Shown here: positions 26,801-35,603 of the stretch, piece by piece | How positions within the stretch are numbered: the first letter of the stretch is position 1 | Layout: each line of letters starts with the position of its first letter | NCBI RefSeq assembly: GCF_900116205.1 | Contig: NZ_FOZS01000002.1 | Span: 248,001 to 312,000, forward strand | Source of the DNA: Halostagnicola kamekurae | GTDB lineage: Archaea; Halobacteriota; Halobacteria; Halobacteriales; Natrialbaceae | Length of the DNA: 64,000 nucleotides | Reading direction: 5' to 3' | Notes under the pieces: generated by a model | What the model was told of the DNA's origin: nothing | Seen by the model: only the letters and a program-made list of their open reading frames with translations | Databases searched by the model: none | Program-made: the position numbers and the translations under genes

Positions 26801-27085
26801 TGAAACTGCTGTAAGATTAGGGGTATCATAAATCCGCGTTCCATTACGGGTATTGAGTCGAGAAAATCGCAAGACGGGATCGGGGTAATGGGAACGGAGC
26901 GACGAGAGCGCTCGAGATTGTTTAGAACCGAATTTAATGACTTGTTAAGCCGATTCGAGCCGAATATGATGATTCCTTAATATTGCCTTAAACCGTCTAA
27001 GAGACACTATCTCACGGGTTTGTGTATCGATGACCACGACACCAGTGTATGAAACCATTTAGGGGTCGCTCGAGTGGGCACACGT

Positions 27086-27625
27086 ATGGATCAAGTGTTC
27101 GCTCCCTGGCGAATCGAGTGGATCAAACGCGACGAGAAGAATTCCGACGTCGACGGCTGCGTCTTCTGTGCGTTTCCCGAACGCGAAGACGATCGCGAAA
27201 ACCTGCTCGTCGCCCGGAGCGAACACGCGTTCGTCCTGTTGAACAACTACCCGTACAGTCCCGGTCACGTCATGGTCATTCCGCGGACGCATACAGGCGA
27301 GTACGCCGACCTCACGGACGAACAGTTGCTCGATCACGCTCGGCTCAAACAGCGGACCTTCAAGGCCGTCGAAACGGCCCTCGAGCCGGACGGCTTCAAC
27401 GCCGGCCTGAACCTCGGAGAGGGCGCCGGCGGCTCGATCGGCGATCACTTACACACGCACATCGTCCCGCGCTGGCAGGGGGATACCAACTTCATGCCGG
27501 TGATCGGGGACACTTCGGTCATCGTGCAGGCGCTCGAGGAAACGTACGACCAGCTCCACGAGGCTTTCGCCGCTCAGGAGGGGGCAACAGTGCCCGGAGC
27601 GGGCCGCGCCGTCGTGTTCGAGTGA
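27086..27625 (+). CDS. HIT-family nucleotide hydrolase/transferase
   Basis: A 179-residue HIT protein. It opens MDQVFAPWRIEWIKRDEK and has CVFCAFPEREDD (first zinc knuckle-like CxxC), NNYPYSPGHVMVIPRTHTGEYADL, and the histidine triad GGSIGDHLHTHIVPRWQGDTNFMP. The layout is that of archaeal Ap4A phosphorylase-like HIT proteins, which cleave dinucleoside polyphosphates. The ATG at 27086 is used; an upstream GTG lies 12 bases earlier. Confidence 0.92.
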   Translation: MDQVFAPWRIEWIKRDEKNSDVDGCVFCAFPEREDDRENLLVARSEHAFVLLNNYPYSPGHVMVIPRTHTGEYADLTDEQLLDHARLKQRTFKAVETALEPDGFNAGLNLGEGAGGSIGDHLHTHIVPRWQGDTNFMPVIGDTSVIVQALEETYDQLHEAFAAQEGATVPGAGRAVVFE

Positions 27626-27635
27626 GTTCGGGGGA

Positions 27636-27872
27636 TCAGGCGTACGTGCACTCGAGATACGAGAGAATATTTTCCGACTCGGCCATCGTGACGCCGTACT
27701 CCTCGTCGACGAGCAGGGGAACCTGGCGCTGGCCGGAAACCCGTTTGACTTCGTCTCGTTTCGAGTGTAACCCGTCGACCCAGACGCTCTCGTAGGGGAT
27801 CTCGAGCGAGGTGAGCTCCTCGTCGACGGTCTCGCAGTACGGACACCCCTCGAGTTGGTACAGCGTGATCAT
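27636..27872 (-). CDS. Glutaredoxin-like protein (thioredoxin fold, N-terminal GST type)
   Basis: A 78-residue thioredoxin-fold protein: MITLYQLEGCPYCETVDEELTSLEIPYESVWV, with redox-active CPYC at residues 10-13, the cis-proline in QVPLLVDEE, and the glutathione-type MAESENILSYLECTY helix. A thiol-disulfide exchanger or a reduced GST-like carrier is expected. Convergent with the HIT gene at a 10-base gap. Confidence 0.9.
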   Translation of the reverse strand: MITLYQLEGCPYCETVDEELTSLEIPYESVWVDGLHSKRDEVKRVSGQRQVPLLVDEEYGVTMAESENILSYLECTYA

Positions 27873-27990
27873 ACGCGGGGATTCGGTTCGGTTCCGCAAA
27901 AGCGTGGCGTCCGGTCTTCGGGTCTCCATCTCGGGGATTACCGGATATAGTTGCCGCTGTTGCAGAATCTCACTAATTGAGAATGGGGGG

Positions 27991-29244
27991 CTAGAGCGGC
28001 TCTCCAAACGCATAAACCGTGTTCTGACCGGTTATCTCGAGATCGACGAAGTCGCCGATTTCGATGCCGTGTTCGTCGGCGTTCTGGACGATGATCTGTC
28101 GGTACGCGCCGTCCCGACACTTTACCGAGTCGGCGGTTCCGTCCTCGACGACGAGGACGTCCTCCCGGATCTCGCCGACCATCTCCTCGTAGGCCTCGCC
28201 GACGATCTCGAGTTTGAGATCGCTCATCGCCTTCGAACGCTCCTTCTTGATCGTACCGCCGAGGCCCTTCAGCTCGGCTGCGTCCGTCCCCGGCCGCTTC
28301 GAAAAACGGGTCACGTTGAGCTTTTCGGGGCGCGTCTCGCGAAGCAGCGCCATCGACTGCTCGTGGTCGCGCTCGGTCTCGGTCGGGAAGCCGACGATGA
28401 AGTCGGTCGAGAGCGTCCAGTACTCGAGGGCCGAGTCGAACGTTTCGACGACCTCTACGTACTCTTCGACCTGGTGCTGGCGTCGCATGTCGCCGAGCAC
28501 GTCGTCTGAACCCGATTGGACCGGCGCGTGCAGGAAGTTGTAGAGCTTCTCGTTGTCGGCGAAGACCTCGGCGAGTTCCTCGCGGATGCCGTGGACGCCC
28601 TTCGGATTCGCCATGCCCACGCGGACGCGGAAGTCACCGTCGATGGCACAAATCCGCTCGAGCAGCGTATGAAGCGCCCGCTCGCCGGTGTCCCACCCGT
28701 AGACGCCCGTGTCCTGACCGGTGATGCGGATCTCCTTCGCGCCGGCGTGGACGAGCGCGCGGGCTTTCTCGACGTTCTCCTCGATCGGCGGGGAGTCGAT
28801 CTTCCCGGTCGCCTGCTTGGTGATGCAGTACGAGCAGTCGGACATACAGCCGCGAGCGATCGGCAAAATGCCGATCACCCCATCGAGAATCGGCTCCGCG
28901 TCCGGCGTCGTCGTCGGACACTCCCCGTTCGTGACCGCGTCGGGGACCTCGTCCCAGTGGAGCACTTCGCCGTCGATTCCCGCATCGGCGAACGCCTCGC
29001 CCTGCGCGAGAGCCATACAGCCCGTGACGTAGAGGTCGGCGGTTTCGTCGGCGAGTTCTTCCGCGCGCCGGAGCATGTTGCGCTCCGTCTTCTCGACGAC
29101 CGTACAGGTGTTGAGAATCGCGACGTCGGCCTGTTCGGGACCGTCGACCTGGTGGTGGCCCGCGTCGCGGAGTCGCCGCTCGATCTCGCGGCTCTCCCCG
29201 CGGTTTGACGTACAGCCGTACGTCTCGATGTGGTATCGGGCCAT
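27991..29244 (-). CDS. tRNA methylthiotransferase, CDKAL1/MtaB-like (ms2t6A)
   Basis: A 417-residue radical-SAM methylthiotransferase. The N-terminal UPF0004 domain carries ETYGCTSN, NTCTVVEKTE and VTGCMA cysteines for the auxiliary cluster. The radical-SAM motif is GCMSDCSYC (C-x3-C-x2-C), and a C-terminal TRAM domain follows (EEMVGEIREDVLVVEDGTADSVKCRDGAYRQIIVQ). The archaeal/eukaryotic branch converts t6A37 to ms2t6A in tRNA. The ATG at 29244 (MARYHIETYGC) fits the family. It is followed upstream by the AI-2E family gene on the same strand, 61 bases apart. Confidence 0.9.
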   Translation of the reverse strand: MARYHIETYGCTSNRGESREIERRLRDAGHHQVDGPEQADVAILNTCTVVEKTERNMLRRAEELADETADLYVTGCMALAQGEAFADAGIDGEVLHWDEVPDAVTNGECPTTTPDAEPILDGVIGILPIARGCMSDCSYCITKQATGKIDSPPIEENVEKARALVHAGAKEIRITGQDTGVYGWDTGERALHTLLERICAIDGDFRVRVGMANPKGVHGIREELAEVFADNEKLYNFLHAPVQSGSDDVLGDMRRQHQVEEYVEVVETFDSALEYWTLSTDFIVGFPTETERDHEQSMALLRETRPEKLNVTRFSKRPGTDAAELKGLGGTIKKERSKAMSDLKLEIVGEAYEEMVGEIREDVLVVEDGTADSVKCRDGAYRQIIVQNADEHGIEIGDFVDLEITGQNTVYAFGEPL

Positions 29245-29305
29245 TCGCGTACGAATGGGTCCGCACTCGTCGGCCAAAAGCGCGACGGATTCGGCGTTCG
29301 GTTCC

Positions 29306-30349
29306 TCACTCTTCCGTGGTCTCGGGGTCCGGTCGCCGTTCGGTCGTCCGCTCGAGTCGGTCGTAGTTCTCGTCGATGACGTGGACGACGGCGATAAACG
29401 CCCCCAGCGCGACCGGGCCGAAGAAAAGCCCCATGATGCCGAACGCGTAAGCGCCGCCGAGCACGCCGACGATGATCACGGCCGGGTTGATGTCCGCGTA
29501 GCGGTCGACGACGATCGGTCTGAGATAATCGTCGGAGACGGCGACGATCGTCGCGCTGTAGACGAACAGCGCGACGGCCAAAATCGGCTCGTTAGTGAGC
29601 AGGAGGTAGACGACCGCCGGCCCCCACACGAGGAAGGCCCCGACCAGCGGAACGAGCGCGAGGACGATCATCACCACCGTCCAGAGCGCGGCGTTCGGGA
29701 CGCCGGTCGCCAACAGTCCGAGCCCGGCGATGGTTCCCTGTACGATCGCGATCAACACGTGTCCGAGGAGGACGGCCCGCATAACCTGATTCAGTTCCGT
29801 ATAGAGGTCGTCCTGCACGTCGTCCGGGAGCGGCGTCATCTCGCGAATCCAGCCGTAGAGCCGACCGCCGTCCCGGAGCAAGTAGTAGATGAGAAAGAGC
29901 GCGAGACCCAGACCGATCAACGCGTGGGTGATCGTGCTCACCCAGGCCGTCGACTGCTCGAGCACGACCGTCCCGAGCTGTTGGCCCGAGTCCGCGACCG
30001 TCGAGGCGATGTCGACCTCGAGGCCGAACTCCGCCTCGAGCACCCGCTCGATATCCGCGACCTGAAACCGCTCCGCGTCCACGTTCTCCGCGATTCTGGC
30101 CGCGTCTTCCGCGATCGCGACCACGACGAACAGGAACGGGAGGAAGAAGGCGACGACTGCGAGGACGACGAGCGAAAACGCGGCGATCGGCGCGGAGACC
30201 CGCCGCTCGAGGCGACGCTGTAGGGGTGCGAGGACGTACGCGATCAAGATCGCGACGAGAACGTACTGTGCGAACGGGAGGAGCAGCCGGAGCGACAGGT
30301 AACCGAAGGCGAGCAACAGCGCGAGGAGGTATCCCTTTCGCCGGTTCAC
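29306..30349 (-). CDS. AI-2E family transporter (PerM-like membrane protein)
   Basis: A 347-residue polytopic protein with the AI-2E exporter family layout: two N-terminal helices, a hydrophilic region containing an amphipathic stretch (VLEAEFGLEVDIASTVADSGQQ), and five or six C-terminal helices including LVPLVGAFLVWGPAVVYLL and YLRPIVVDRYADINPAVIIVGVLGGAYAFGIMGLFFGPVALGAF. The C-terminal tail is charged. Family members have been linked to Na+/H+ exchange or small-molecule export; the substrate here is not known. Confidence 0.87.
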   Translation of the reverse strand: MNRRKGYLLALLLAFGYLSLRLLLPFAQYVLVAILIAYVLAPLQRRLERRVSAPIAAFSLVVLAVVAFFLPFLFVVVAIAEDAARIAENVDAERFQVADIERVLEAEFGLEVDIASTVADSGQQLGTVVLEQSTAWVSTITHALIGLGLALFLIYYLLRDGGRLYGWIREMTPLPDDVQDDLYTELNQVMRAVLLGHVLIAIVQGTIAGLGLLATGVPNAALWTVVMIVLALVPLVGAFLVWGPAVVYLLLTNEPILAVALFVYSATIVAVSDDYLRPIVVDRYADINPAVIIVGVLGGAYAFGIMGLFFGPVALGAFIAVVHVIDENYDRLERTTERRPDPETTEE

Positions 30350-30744
30350 AGTGGTCTCACAACGGACACTCCATTAAAGCTGATAGCAGCTTCGACCCAC
30401 TGAGAATCGAGAACGGGGACTCCGATGAGCGCGTTTCGAACTCGAGCATCTAGAGCCCCTGTCTCGCGGCGTCTCGAGTCCTTTCGTGGGTCTCGAGTTC
30501 TGTTCCGTGAGTCTCGACCCCCATCTCGTAGCACCCGTCCTCCAGCTTCGTGGCACTCCGATCGCGGGCGGCCCCGGCTGTCCGTTCACGAGTCGGACCA
30601 CGGACGACCGCTCGCCAGACGGACCTGTTCGTGCGGTGATAGTTGTGTGGAACAACCACATATCTCAAGAAACGTTCACGCCTAGGGGCGGTCGAATGTC
30701 GACACAGCTCGACCCGCTTTCCCTGTCGGCCGATCTCGACTCGA
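30350..30744. other. Intergenic region without supportable gene
   Basis: About 395 bases. Several overlapping frames are open, but all have arginine/serine-rich shadow-type translations. A 24-codon frame (30696-30770) runs into the trmB 3' end and is probably chance. Nothing else recognised. Confidence 0.5.
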
Positions 30745-31806
30745 TCACTCCTCTGGGTACTCGAGGGTGACCGACTCGGCCTCGAAGTCCTCGAGGAACG
30801 CGCCGCTGCCGCCTATTTTGTACCGCTCGCCGTCGACGTCGATCTCGAATGAGTTCTCGACAGGGATCGTCGAGGTGACCGGCCGGACGAGACTCTGCTG
30901 GACGGAGACGACGGTTCCCGAGAGCTCCGCGGGAAGCGACCGATCGCCGACGGGCGAGCCAGTGACCGTCGCCCGGAGCGTAGTGTTTGCGGCCTCGTGG
31001 AGCGCGACCTGAAACACCGCGTTCCGAAAGCCGTCGTAGGTCTGCGGGAGCGTCGCCGGCGTGGTCACGTAGCGTTCGTCCGCGGTCGGCCAGTAGTTCG
31101 CCAGAAACGACCCGACGAAGACCGGCACGAGCTGTTCCTGACGCAGGGAGATCGCCTTCGTCTCGCTGGTCGAACTCGTCAGCAACTGACTCGGCGCGAG
31201 CAGCCCGTGGCGCTGGTCCGCCGTCATCATCGTCGGAACCAGCGCGTCCCAGGTTCGGACCGTACTCGCCGTCCCGGTGAGCGTCGCGATGTCCGGTTCG
31301 TTCCGCTCGGTTGCGCCGAGCAAGAGCAAGACGAGGACGCCCCGATCGACGGTCTCCTCTAACGCCGACCGGATCTGGGGCAACACTTCGGCCGGCAGGG
31401 AGAGGGTGACTTCCGTTTCGGCGTTCGAGAGCAGCGCCTCGATCCGCTTTAACACCGTCTGCCGTGATTTAATCACCTCGAACTGTTCGCCGGTCCGCTC
31501 GGTCGCGGTGTAACGCGATCGGATCCCCGGTTCGATCGCCTCGACGCTCTCGGTGAGTCGATCGACGACCTCGTCCGGCGGAACGGGCCTGATGACCGTC
31601 GGCACCGCGTGGTCGTCGACCTCGACGAACCCCCGTTCCTCGAGCGCTTCGCTGATGCTGTAGACGTACCGTTTGGAGACATCAGCGGCGTCCGAGATCG
31701 TGCTCGCCTTCGACTCGCCGCGTTCGAGGATCGCGAGGTACGTGTCGATTTCCTTTTCGGAGAGTCCGAACCGCTCGAGCAGGTCGGTGAGCCCGTCTTG
31801 ATCCAT
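30745..31806 (-). CDS. trmB: TrmB-family sugar-responsive transcriptional regulator
   Basis: A 353-residue TrmB regulator. The N-terminal winged helix reads LLERFGLSEKEIDTYLAILERGESKASTISDAADVSKRYVYSISEALEERGFVEV. It is followed by a coiled linker and the C-terminal TrmB sugar-binding domain (about residues 110-350). In haloarchaea TrmB controls glucose metabolism, binding DNA when glucose is low. It is divergent from the glucoamylase gene. The operator-like dyads at 40242 and 41528 are its likely targets. The ATG at 31806 gives the family length; upstream codons have no similarity. Confidence 0.93.
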   Translation of the reverse strand: MDQDGLTDLLERFGLSEKEIDTYLAILERGESKASTISDAADVSKRYVYSISEALEERGFVEVDDHAVPTVIRPVPPDEVVDRLTESVEAIEPGIRSRYTATERTGEQFEVIKSRQTVLKRIEALLSNAETEVTLSLPAEVLPQIRSALEETVDRGVLVLLLLGATERNEPDIATLTGTASTVRTWDALVPTMMTADQRHGLLAPSQLLTSSTSETKAISLRQEQLVPVFVGSFLANYWPTADERYVTTPATLPQTYDGFRNAVFQVALHEAANTTLRATVTGSPVGDRSLPAELSGTVVSVQQSLVRPVTSTIPVENSFEIDVDGERYKIGGSGAFLEDFEAESVTLEYPEE

Positions 31807-32008
31807 GTATAACCAGTACGTCACAGATCGTATCGATGCATGAAAAAGATTCGCTGTGCGGCGCGGATTTCGCCCCGGTCGTCCAGCTCGTCTCCTGCGG
31901 ATCGCGTCGACGATCATCCTTTGAGTTACCGTCCACGGCTGGTCGCGGTCGACGGCTACCGAACCGCCATGGCCGTGGAGAAAAGTGAGAATAAATTTTA
32001 CAACAAAC

Positions 32009-32014
32009 TTTAAT
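32009..32014 (+). promoter_or_regulatory. TATA-like element of the glucoamylase gene
   Basis: tttaat centred about 28 bases before the ATG at 32040, which fits a leaderless transcript. The 233-base space to trmB contains both divergent promoters. Confidence 0.45.
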
Positions 32015-32039
32015 TCGTGCGGGTCGTACCGGTGAGACG

Positions 32040-34106
32040 ATGACAATACATTCCGCCCTGAACGACTTCAAGCGCGTTCGGGGGAGCGATCGCCTGTTCG
32101 CCGGCGAGCGTCGGTCGACGACGGGTTTTTTCACCGGGCTCGAGGATCGCCTCGTTCACGTCTCGCCCGACGGCGCGATCGGCGACTACTCCTACCCGCT
32201 CTCGGGACTGGTCGGCGTCGATCGATCGCGCTTTGGCGTCGAGATCGACGGGACCGTCCGTTGGTTCGACGATGGCGACCAGCGCTACGTCGAGGGGACT
32301 GCAGCGGTCGAAACGGTCCACCGCGTCGCCGGGCGACGACTCGTGCAGTACGATCTCGCGATCGGCCGACTCCACCTCACTCACTTCGTGCTCGAGGACG
32401 GGACCGGCGAAACCGAACGTGGCTCTCTGGATCGATCCGACGCGCCGTCGGACTTCGGCTCCGACGCCGGAACGCCGACGATACAGGCCTGTTTCGGGTT
32501 CGCACCCGAAGGGCGGACCGGACGGGTCGGACAGCTTCGCCACGACGGGATCGTCGAAGTTCATCACGACAGCGAACGGGACCTCCTCGCCGCGTCGACC
32601 GATTTCGAGGTGACGAGCCAGATGCCGGAGACGTTCGACGAACTGCTCGAAGCGGGGCCGACGGCGCTCCCCCGAAGTTCGGACGACGGTCGCTACGAGG
32701 ACGGCCGTCTCAGCCCGATAATCCTGGCGTCGGTCGAACTCGAGGGGGCAACCCCACGTACAACGATCGCGACGCTGTTGACCGACGCCGAAGCGTGCGA
32801 CCGCGCCGACGCGCTCGATCGGGTCCGGGCGGGGCCGCTCGACCACCCGACCCGCGACTCGCTGCTCGAGGCCGGTCGAACGCAGACGCGGCGTCTCGGA
32901 CTCGATCGCTTCCGTCGGTCCGAGACCGCTCCGGCGGGTGCGTTCGAGGACCTCCGCGCCCTCCAGTTGTTGCGCGCTTCGAGCGGCTCTCGAATCGCGG
33001 GTCCCGAGTTCGACCCGTACTACCGCTACTCGGGGGGGTACGGCTACACGTGGTTCCGGGACGACGCCGAGATCTCGCGGTTCCTTCTCGCGGCCGACCG
33101 GCGGGCCGAACTCGGTCTCGAGGACTGGCACGAGGCAAGCGCCCGGTTTTACACAGACACCCAGCGGTCGGACGGGACCTGGCCCCACCGGGTGTGGCCC
33201 CACAGCGGTCGCCTCGCCCCGGGCTGGGCGAACGGCCGCCTCGAACGTGGGTCCGGGACCTCGGAGTACCAGGCCGACCAGACCGCGAGCGTCGTGGCCT
33301 ACCTCGCGACTTACCTCCGGGTCGTCGACCCGTCCGCCGAGTACGTCCGTGAGTCCCTGCTCGCGGCGAAAGACGGACTCGACGCCTCCCTCGAGGACGA
33401 CGGACTGCCGACCCGCGTCCAGAACGCCTGGGAGAACATGACCGGGCGCTTTACCCACACCGCGGCGACGTTTCTCGAGGCCTACGCGGCCCTGGCTCGT
33501 GCGCCCCTCCCCGAGCGCATCGGCGACGACGCCGCCGAGCGCGCCCGCGCGGTCTACGACGCGCTCGAGACGCTTTGGGTGCCCGACCGGGGAATCTACG
33601 CACTCCGACTCGACGGCGACGTGCTCGACGACCGACTGGACGGCAGCACGTTCGCGCTCGCCTCGGCCCACGCCGAGTACGACCGACTCGAGGGCGGCGT
33701 CGACGACGAGCGACTCGATCGGTTGGTCTCCCACCACGAAACGACGATCGAGGGACTCGCGCGCGACCCCGATGGCCCGGTCACGGGGCTTGCCCGGTTC
33801 GAGAGCGATCCCTGGCGGGTTCGCGACCAAGACGACCCGAAAATCTGGACCGTGACGACCGCGTGGGGCGCGCACGCGGCGGTCGAACTCGAGTCGTTGC
33901 TCTCGGATCGCGACCACGCAGCGGCCGCAAACTTCGGCGACCGAGCGGCGACCCTCCTCGAAGCGGTGGGTCCTGACGGCTCGCTTCGGCGATCTGGCGG
34001 CTACCTCCCCGAACAGGTGTTCGACGACGGAATCGCGGATAGCGCGATGCCGCTTGGCTGGCCCCACGCCTTGCGACTCGCGACCGCGACGGCGCTCGAC
34101 GAATAG
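32040..34106 (+). CDS. Glycoside hydrolase family 15 protein (glucoamylase type)
   Basis: A 688-residue GH15 enzyme of the archaeal/bacterial two-domain kind: an N-terminal beta-sandwich (MTIHSALNDFKRVRGSDRLFAGERRSTTGFF onward, about 1-270) followed by an (alpha/alpha)6 barrel. Active-site regions include YRYSGGYGYTWFRDDAEISRFLLA, WPHRVWPHSG and the GTSEYQADQTASVVAYLA block. It would release glucose from maltodextrin ends. There is no signal peptide or Tat motif, so it should work in the cytoplasm on oligosaccharides brought in by the neighbouring ABC importer. Confidence 0.92.
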   Translation: MTIHSALNDFKRVRGSDRLFAGERRSTTGFFTGLEDRLVHVSPDGAIGDYSYPLSGLVGVDRSRFGVEIDGTVRWFDDGDQRYVEGTAAVETVHRVAGRRLVQYDLAIGRLHLTHFVLEDGTGETERGSLDRSDAPSDFGSDAGTPTIQACFGFAPEGRTGRVGQLRHDGIVEVHHDSERDLLAASTDFEVTSQMPETFDELLEAGPTALPRSSDDGRYEDGRLSPIILASVELEGATPRTTIATLLTDAEACDRADALDRVRAGPLDHPTRDSLLEAGRTQTRRLGLDRFRRSETAPAGAFEDLRALQLLRASSGSRIAGPEFDPYYRYSGGYGYTWFRDDAEISRFLLAADRRAELGLEDWHEASARFYTDTQRSDGTWPHRVWPHSGRLAPGWANGRLERGSGTSEYQADQTASVVAYLATYLRVVDPSAEYVRESLLAAKDGLDASLEDDGLPTRVQNAWENMTGRFTHTAATFLEAYAALARAPLPERIGDDAAERARAVYDALETLWVPDRGIYALRLDGDVLDDRLDGSTFALASAHAEYDRLEGGVDDERLDRLVSHHETTIEGLARDPDGPVTGLARFESDPWRVRDQDDPKIWTVTTAWGAHAAVELESLLSDRDHAAAANFGDRAATLLEAVGPDGSLRRSGGYLPEQVFDDGIADSAMPLGWPHALRLATATALDE

Positions 34107-34172
34107 GAGAGAGACGAAAACAGTTTCGAGCGGTCTGTGGTGTCGGTTCTCGAGTACTACGAGTTCGACGGT

Positions 34173-35309
34173 TCAGGAGGTCGTCATCGCCGGCGGTTCT
34201 TCGGCTGAACCGAAAACGTCTCGTCCGGTTTCCGGATCGAAGAGATGAATAGCTGATTCGTCGAACGTCAATGTCACGTCGTCGCCGGGCTGTGGTTCGA
34301 TCGCTGGACTGACGCGGGCGACGAACTCGCCCCCGAGATCGAGGTGCAGGTAGTTGTCGGAGCCGACCGGTTCGACGACCGAGACGCGACCGGTGATCGA
34401 GTTCCGCGCGCCGTCGACGAACTCGACGCTCTCCGGCCTGATACCCAGCGTGTACCGACCTCCCTCGAGCGACCCGGCGTGTCGATCCACGTAGGATCCG
34501 GAGAGTTCGAAGTCGAACTCCGCTTCGAGGCCCGTCAGGTTGACGCCATCTCCGCTGTCGTCGACGTCGACCTCGAGGAAGTTCATCGAGGGCGAGCCGA
34601 TGAACCCGCCGACGAACTCGTTGGCCGGGTTCTCGTAGACGCGGGTCGGTTTGCCCACCTGCTGTAACTCGCCGCCGTCGAGGATGACGATCCGATCGCC
34701 CATCGTCATGGCCTCGTGCTGGTCGTGGGTGACGTATACCGCCGTGATGCCCAGCTCGTTCTGGAGGCGCTGGATCTCCGCGCGCATCGAGGTCCGGAGC
34801 TTCGCGTCGAGGTTCGAGAGCGGTTCGTCGAAGAGGAACACGTCGGGTTCGCGAACGATCGCCCGCCCGAGCGCGACGCGCTGTTTCTGCCCGCCCGAGA
34901 GCTGGTCGGGTTTGTCCTCGAGCAGCCCCTCGATGTCCATCATCTCGGCCGTCTCGGTCACCCGTCGCTCGCGTTCGTCCGCGCTCATGTCGGTGCTCAT
35001 TCGAAGCCCGAACGCCATGTTCTCGAAGACGGTCTTGTGCGGATAGAGCGCGTAGTTCTGGAACACCATCGCGACGTCGCGGTTCTTCGCGTGGACGTCG
35101 GTGACGTCCTCGCCGCCGATGGAGATCGTCCCCGACGTGGGTTCTTCGAGCCCGGCTAACATCCGGAGCGTCGTCGTTTTCCCGCAACCCGACGGTCCGA
35201 CGACGGTGACGAACTCGCCGTCTTCGATCTCGAGGTTCAGGTCGTCGACGGCGACGACCGTTCCGACGTCGTACTCCTTTCGGAGTGATTCGACTCTGAC
35301 GTGTGCCAT
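34173..35309 (-). CDS. Sugar ABC transporter ATP-binding protein (MsmX/UgpC/MalK type)
   Basis: A 378-residue CUT1-type ATPase. The nucleotide-binding domain (about 1-240) has Walker A GPSGCGKTT, the Q-loop FQNYALYPH, signature LSGGQKQRVALGRA, Walker B VFLFDEPLSNLD and the switch His in YVTHDQHEAM. The C-terminal regulatory OB/TOBE domain is about residues 245-378. The ATG at 35309 is chosen (AHVRVESLRKEYDVG). It is transcribed away from the binding-protein/permease operon and convergent with the glucoamylase gene, yet clearly belongs with them. Confidence 0.94.
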   Translation of the reverse strand: MAHVRVESLRKEYDVGTVVAVDDLNLEIEDGEFVTVVGPSGCGKTTTLRMLAGLEEPTSGTISIGGEDVTDVHAKNRDVAMVFQNYALYPHKTVFENMAFGLRMSTDMSADERERRVTETAEMMDIEGLLEDKPDQLSGGQKQRVALGRAIVREPDVFLFDEPLSNLDAKLRTSMRAEIQRLQNELGITAVYVTHDQHEAMTMGDRIVILDGGELQQVGKPTRVYENPANEFVGGFIGSPSMNFLEVDVDDSGDGVNLTGLEAEFDFELSGSYVDRHAGSLEGGRYTLGIRPESVEFVDGARNSITGRVSVVEPVGSDNYLHLDLGGEFVARVSPAIEPQPGDDVTLTFDESAIHLFDPETGRDVFGSAEEPPAMTTS

Positions 35310-35388
35310 TTGCTCACTCGTTCGTCGGGGGGCCGTAAAACCCTTTCCCAAAAATTCCAATTCAGGAAGTAGAATTACAACACATCTT

Positions 35389-35427
35389 GATCACGGTCCA
35401 GTCGAAAGCCACGCTGGACCCGTGATC
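35389..35427. promoter_or_regulatory. Long inverted repeat between ABC ATPase and binding-protein genes
   Basis: gatcacggtccag (35389-35401) and ctggacccgtgatc (35414-35427) are complementary apart from one extra G, with a 12-base spacer. It lies in the 294-base divergent promoter region, so it is a candidate operator or a transcribed hairpin. Confidence 0.5.
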
Positions 35428-35567
35428 TATAAGCTATTTCGACAGGGCTCGCTCGAAAGTTCGATGCTGCTGTCTTCTCCTGCGCTCGAAAGCAGCTGAT
35501 AAGCGTCTCTATACCGCGAATATCCCCGTCTCCCTCGAGCACCGTGATACGTCCTATCCCAAACACT

Positions 35568-35587
35568 AAATATATGAAGATATAATA
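35568..35587 (+). promoter_or_regulatory. TATA-rich core promoter of the binding-protein operon
   Basis: aaatatatg and tataata blocks lie roughly 20-35 bases before the ATG at 35604. Confidence 0.45.
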
Positions 35588-35603
35588 CATCATTGATTCC
35601 ACC

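Noticed and set aside
30696-30770. A 24-codon ORF (start MSTQLDPLSL) at the trmB 3' end
   Set aside because: It overlaps the 3' end of trmB, has no recognisable motif or spacing signal, and such short frames are common by chance.
32010-34067. A 685-codon open frame on the minus strand opposite the glucoamylase gene
   Set aside because: It is the antisense shadow of a strongly conserved GH15 gene in high-GC DNA; the translation is Arg/Val-rich and has no family motif.
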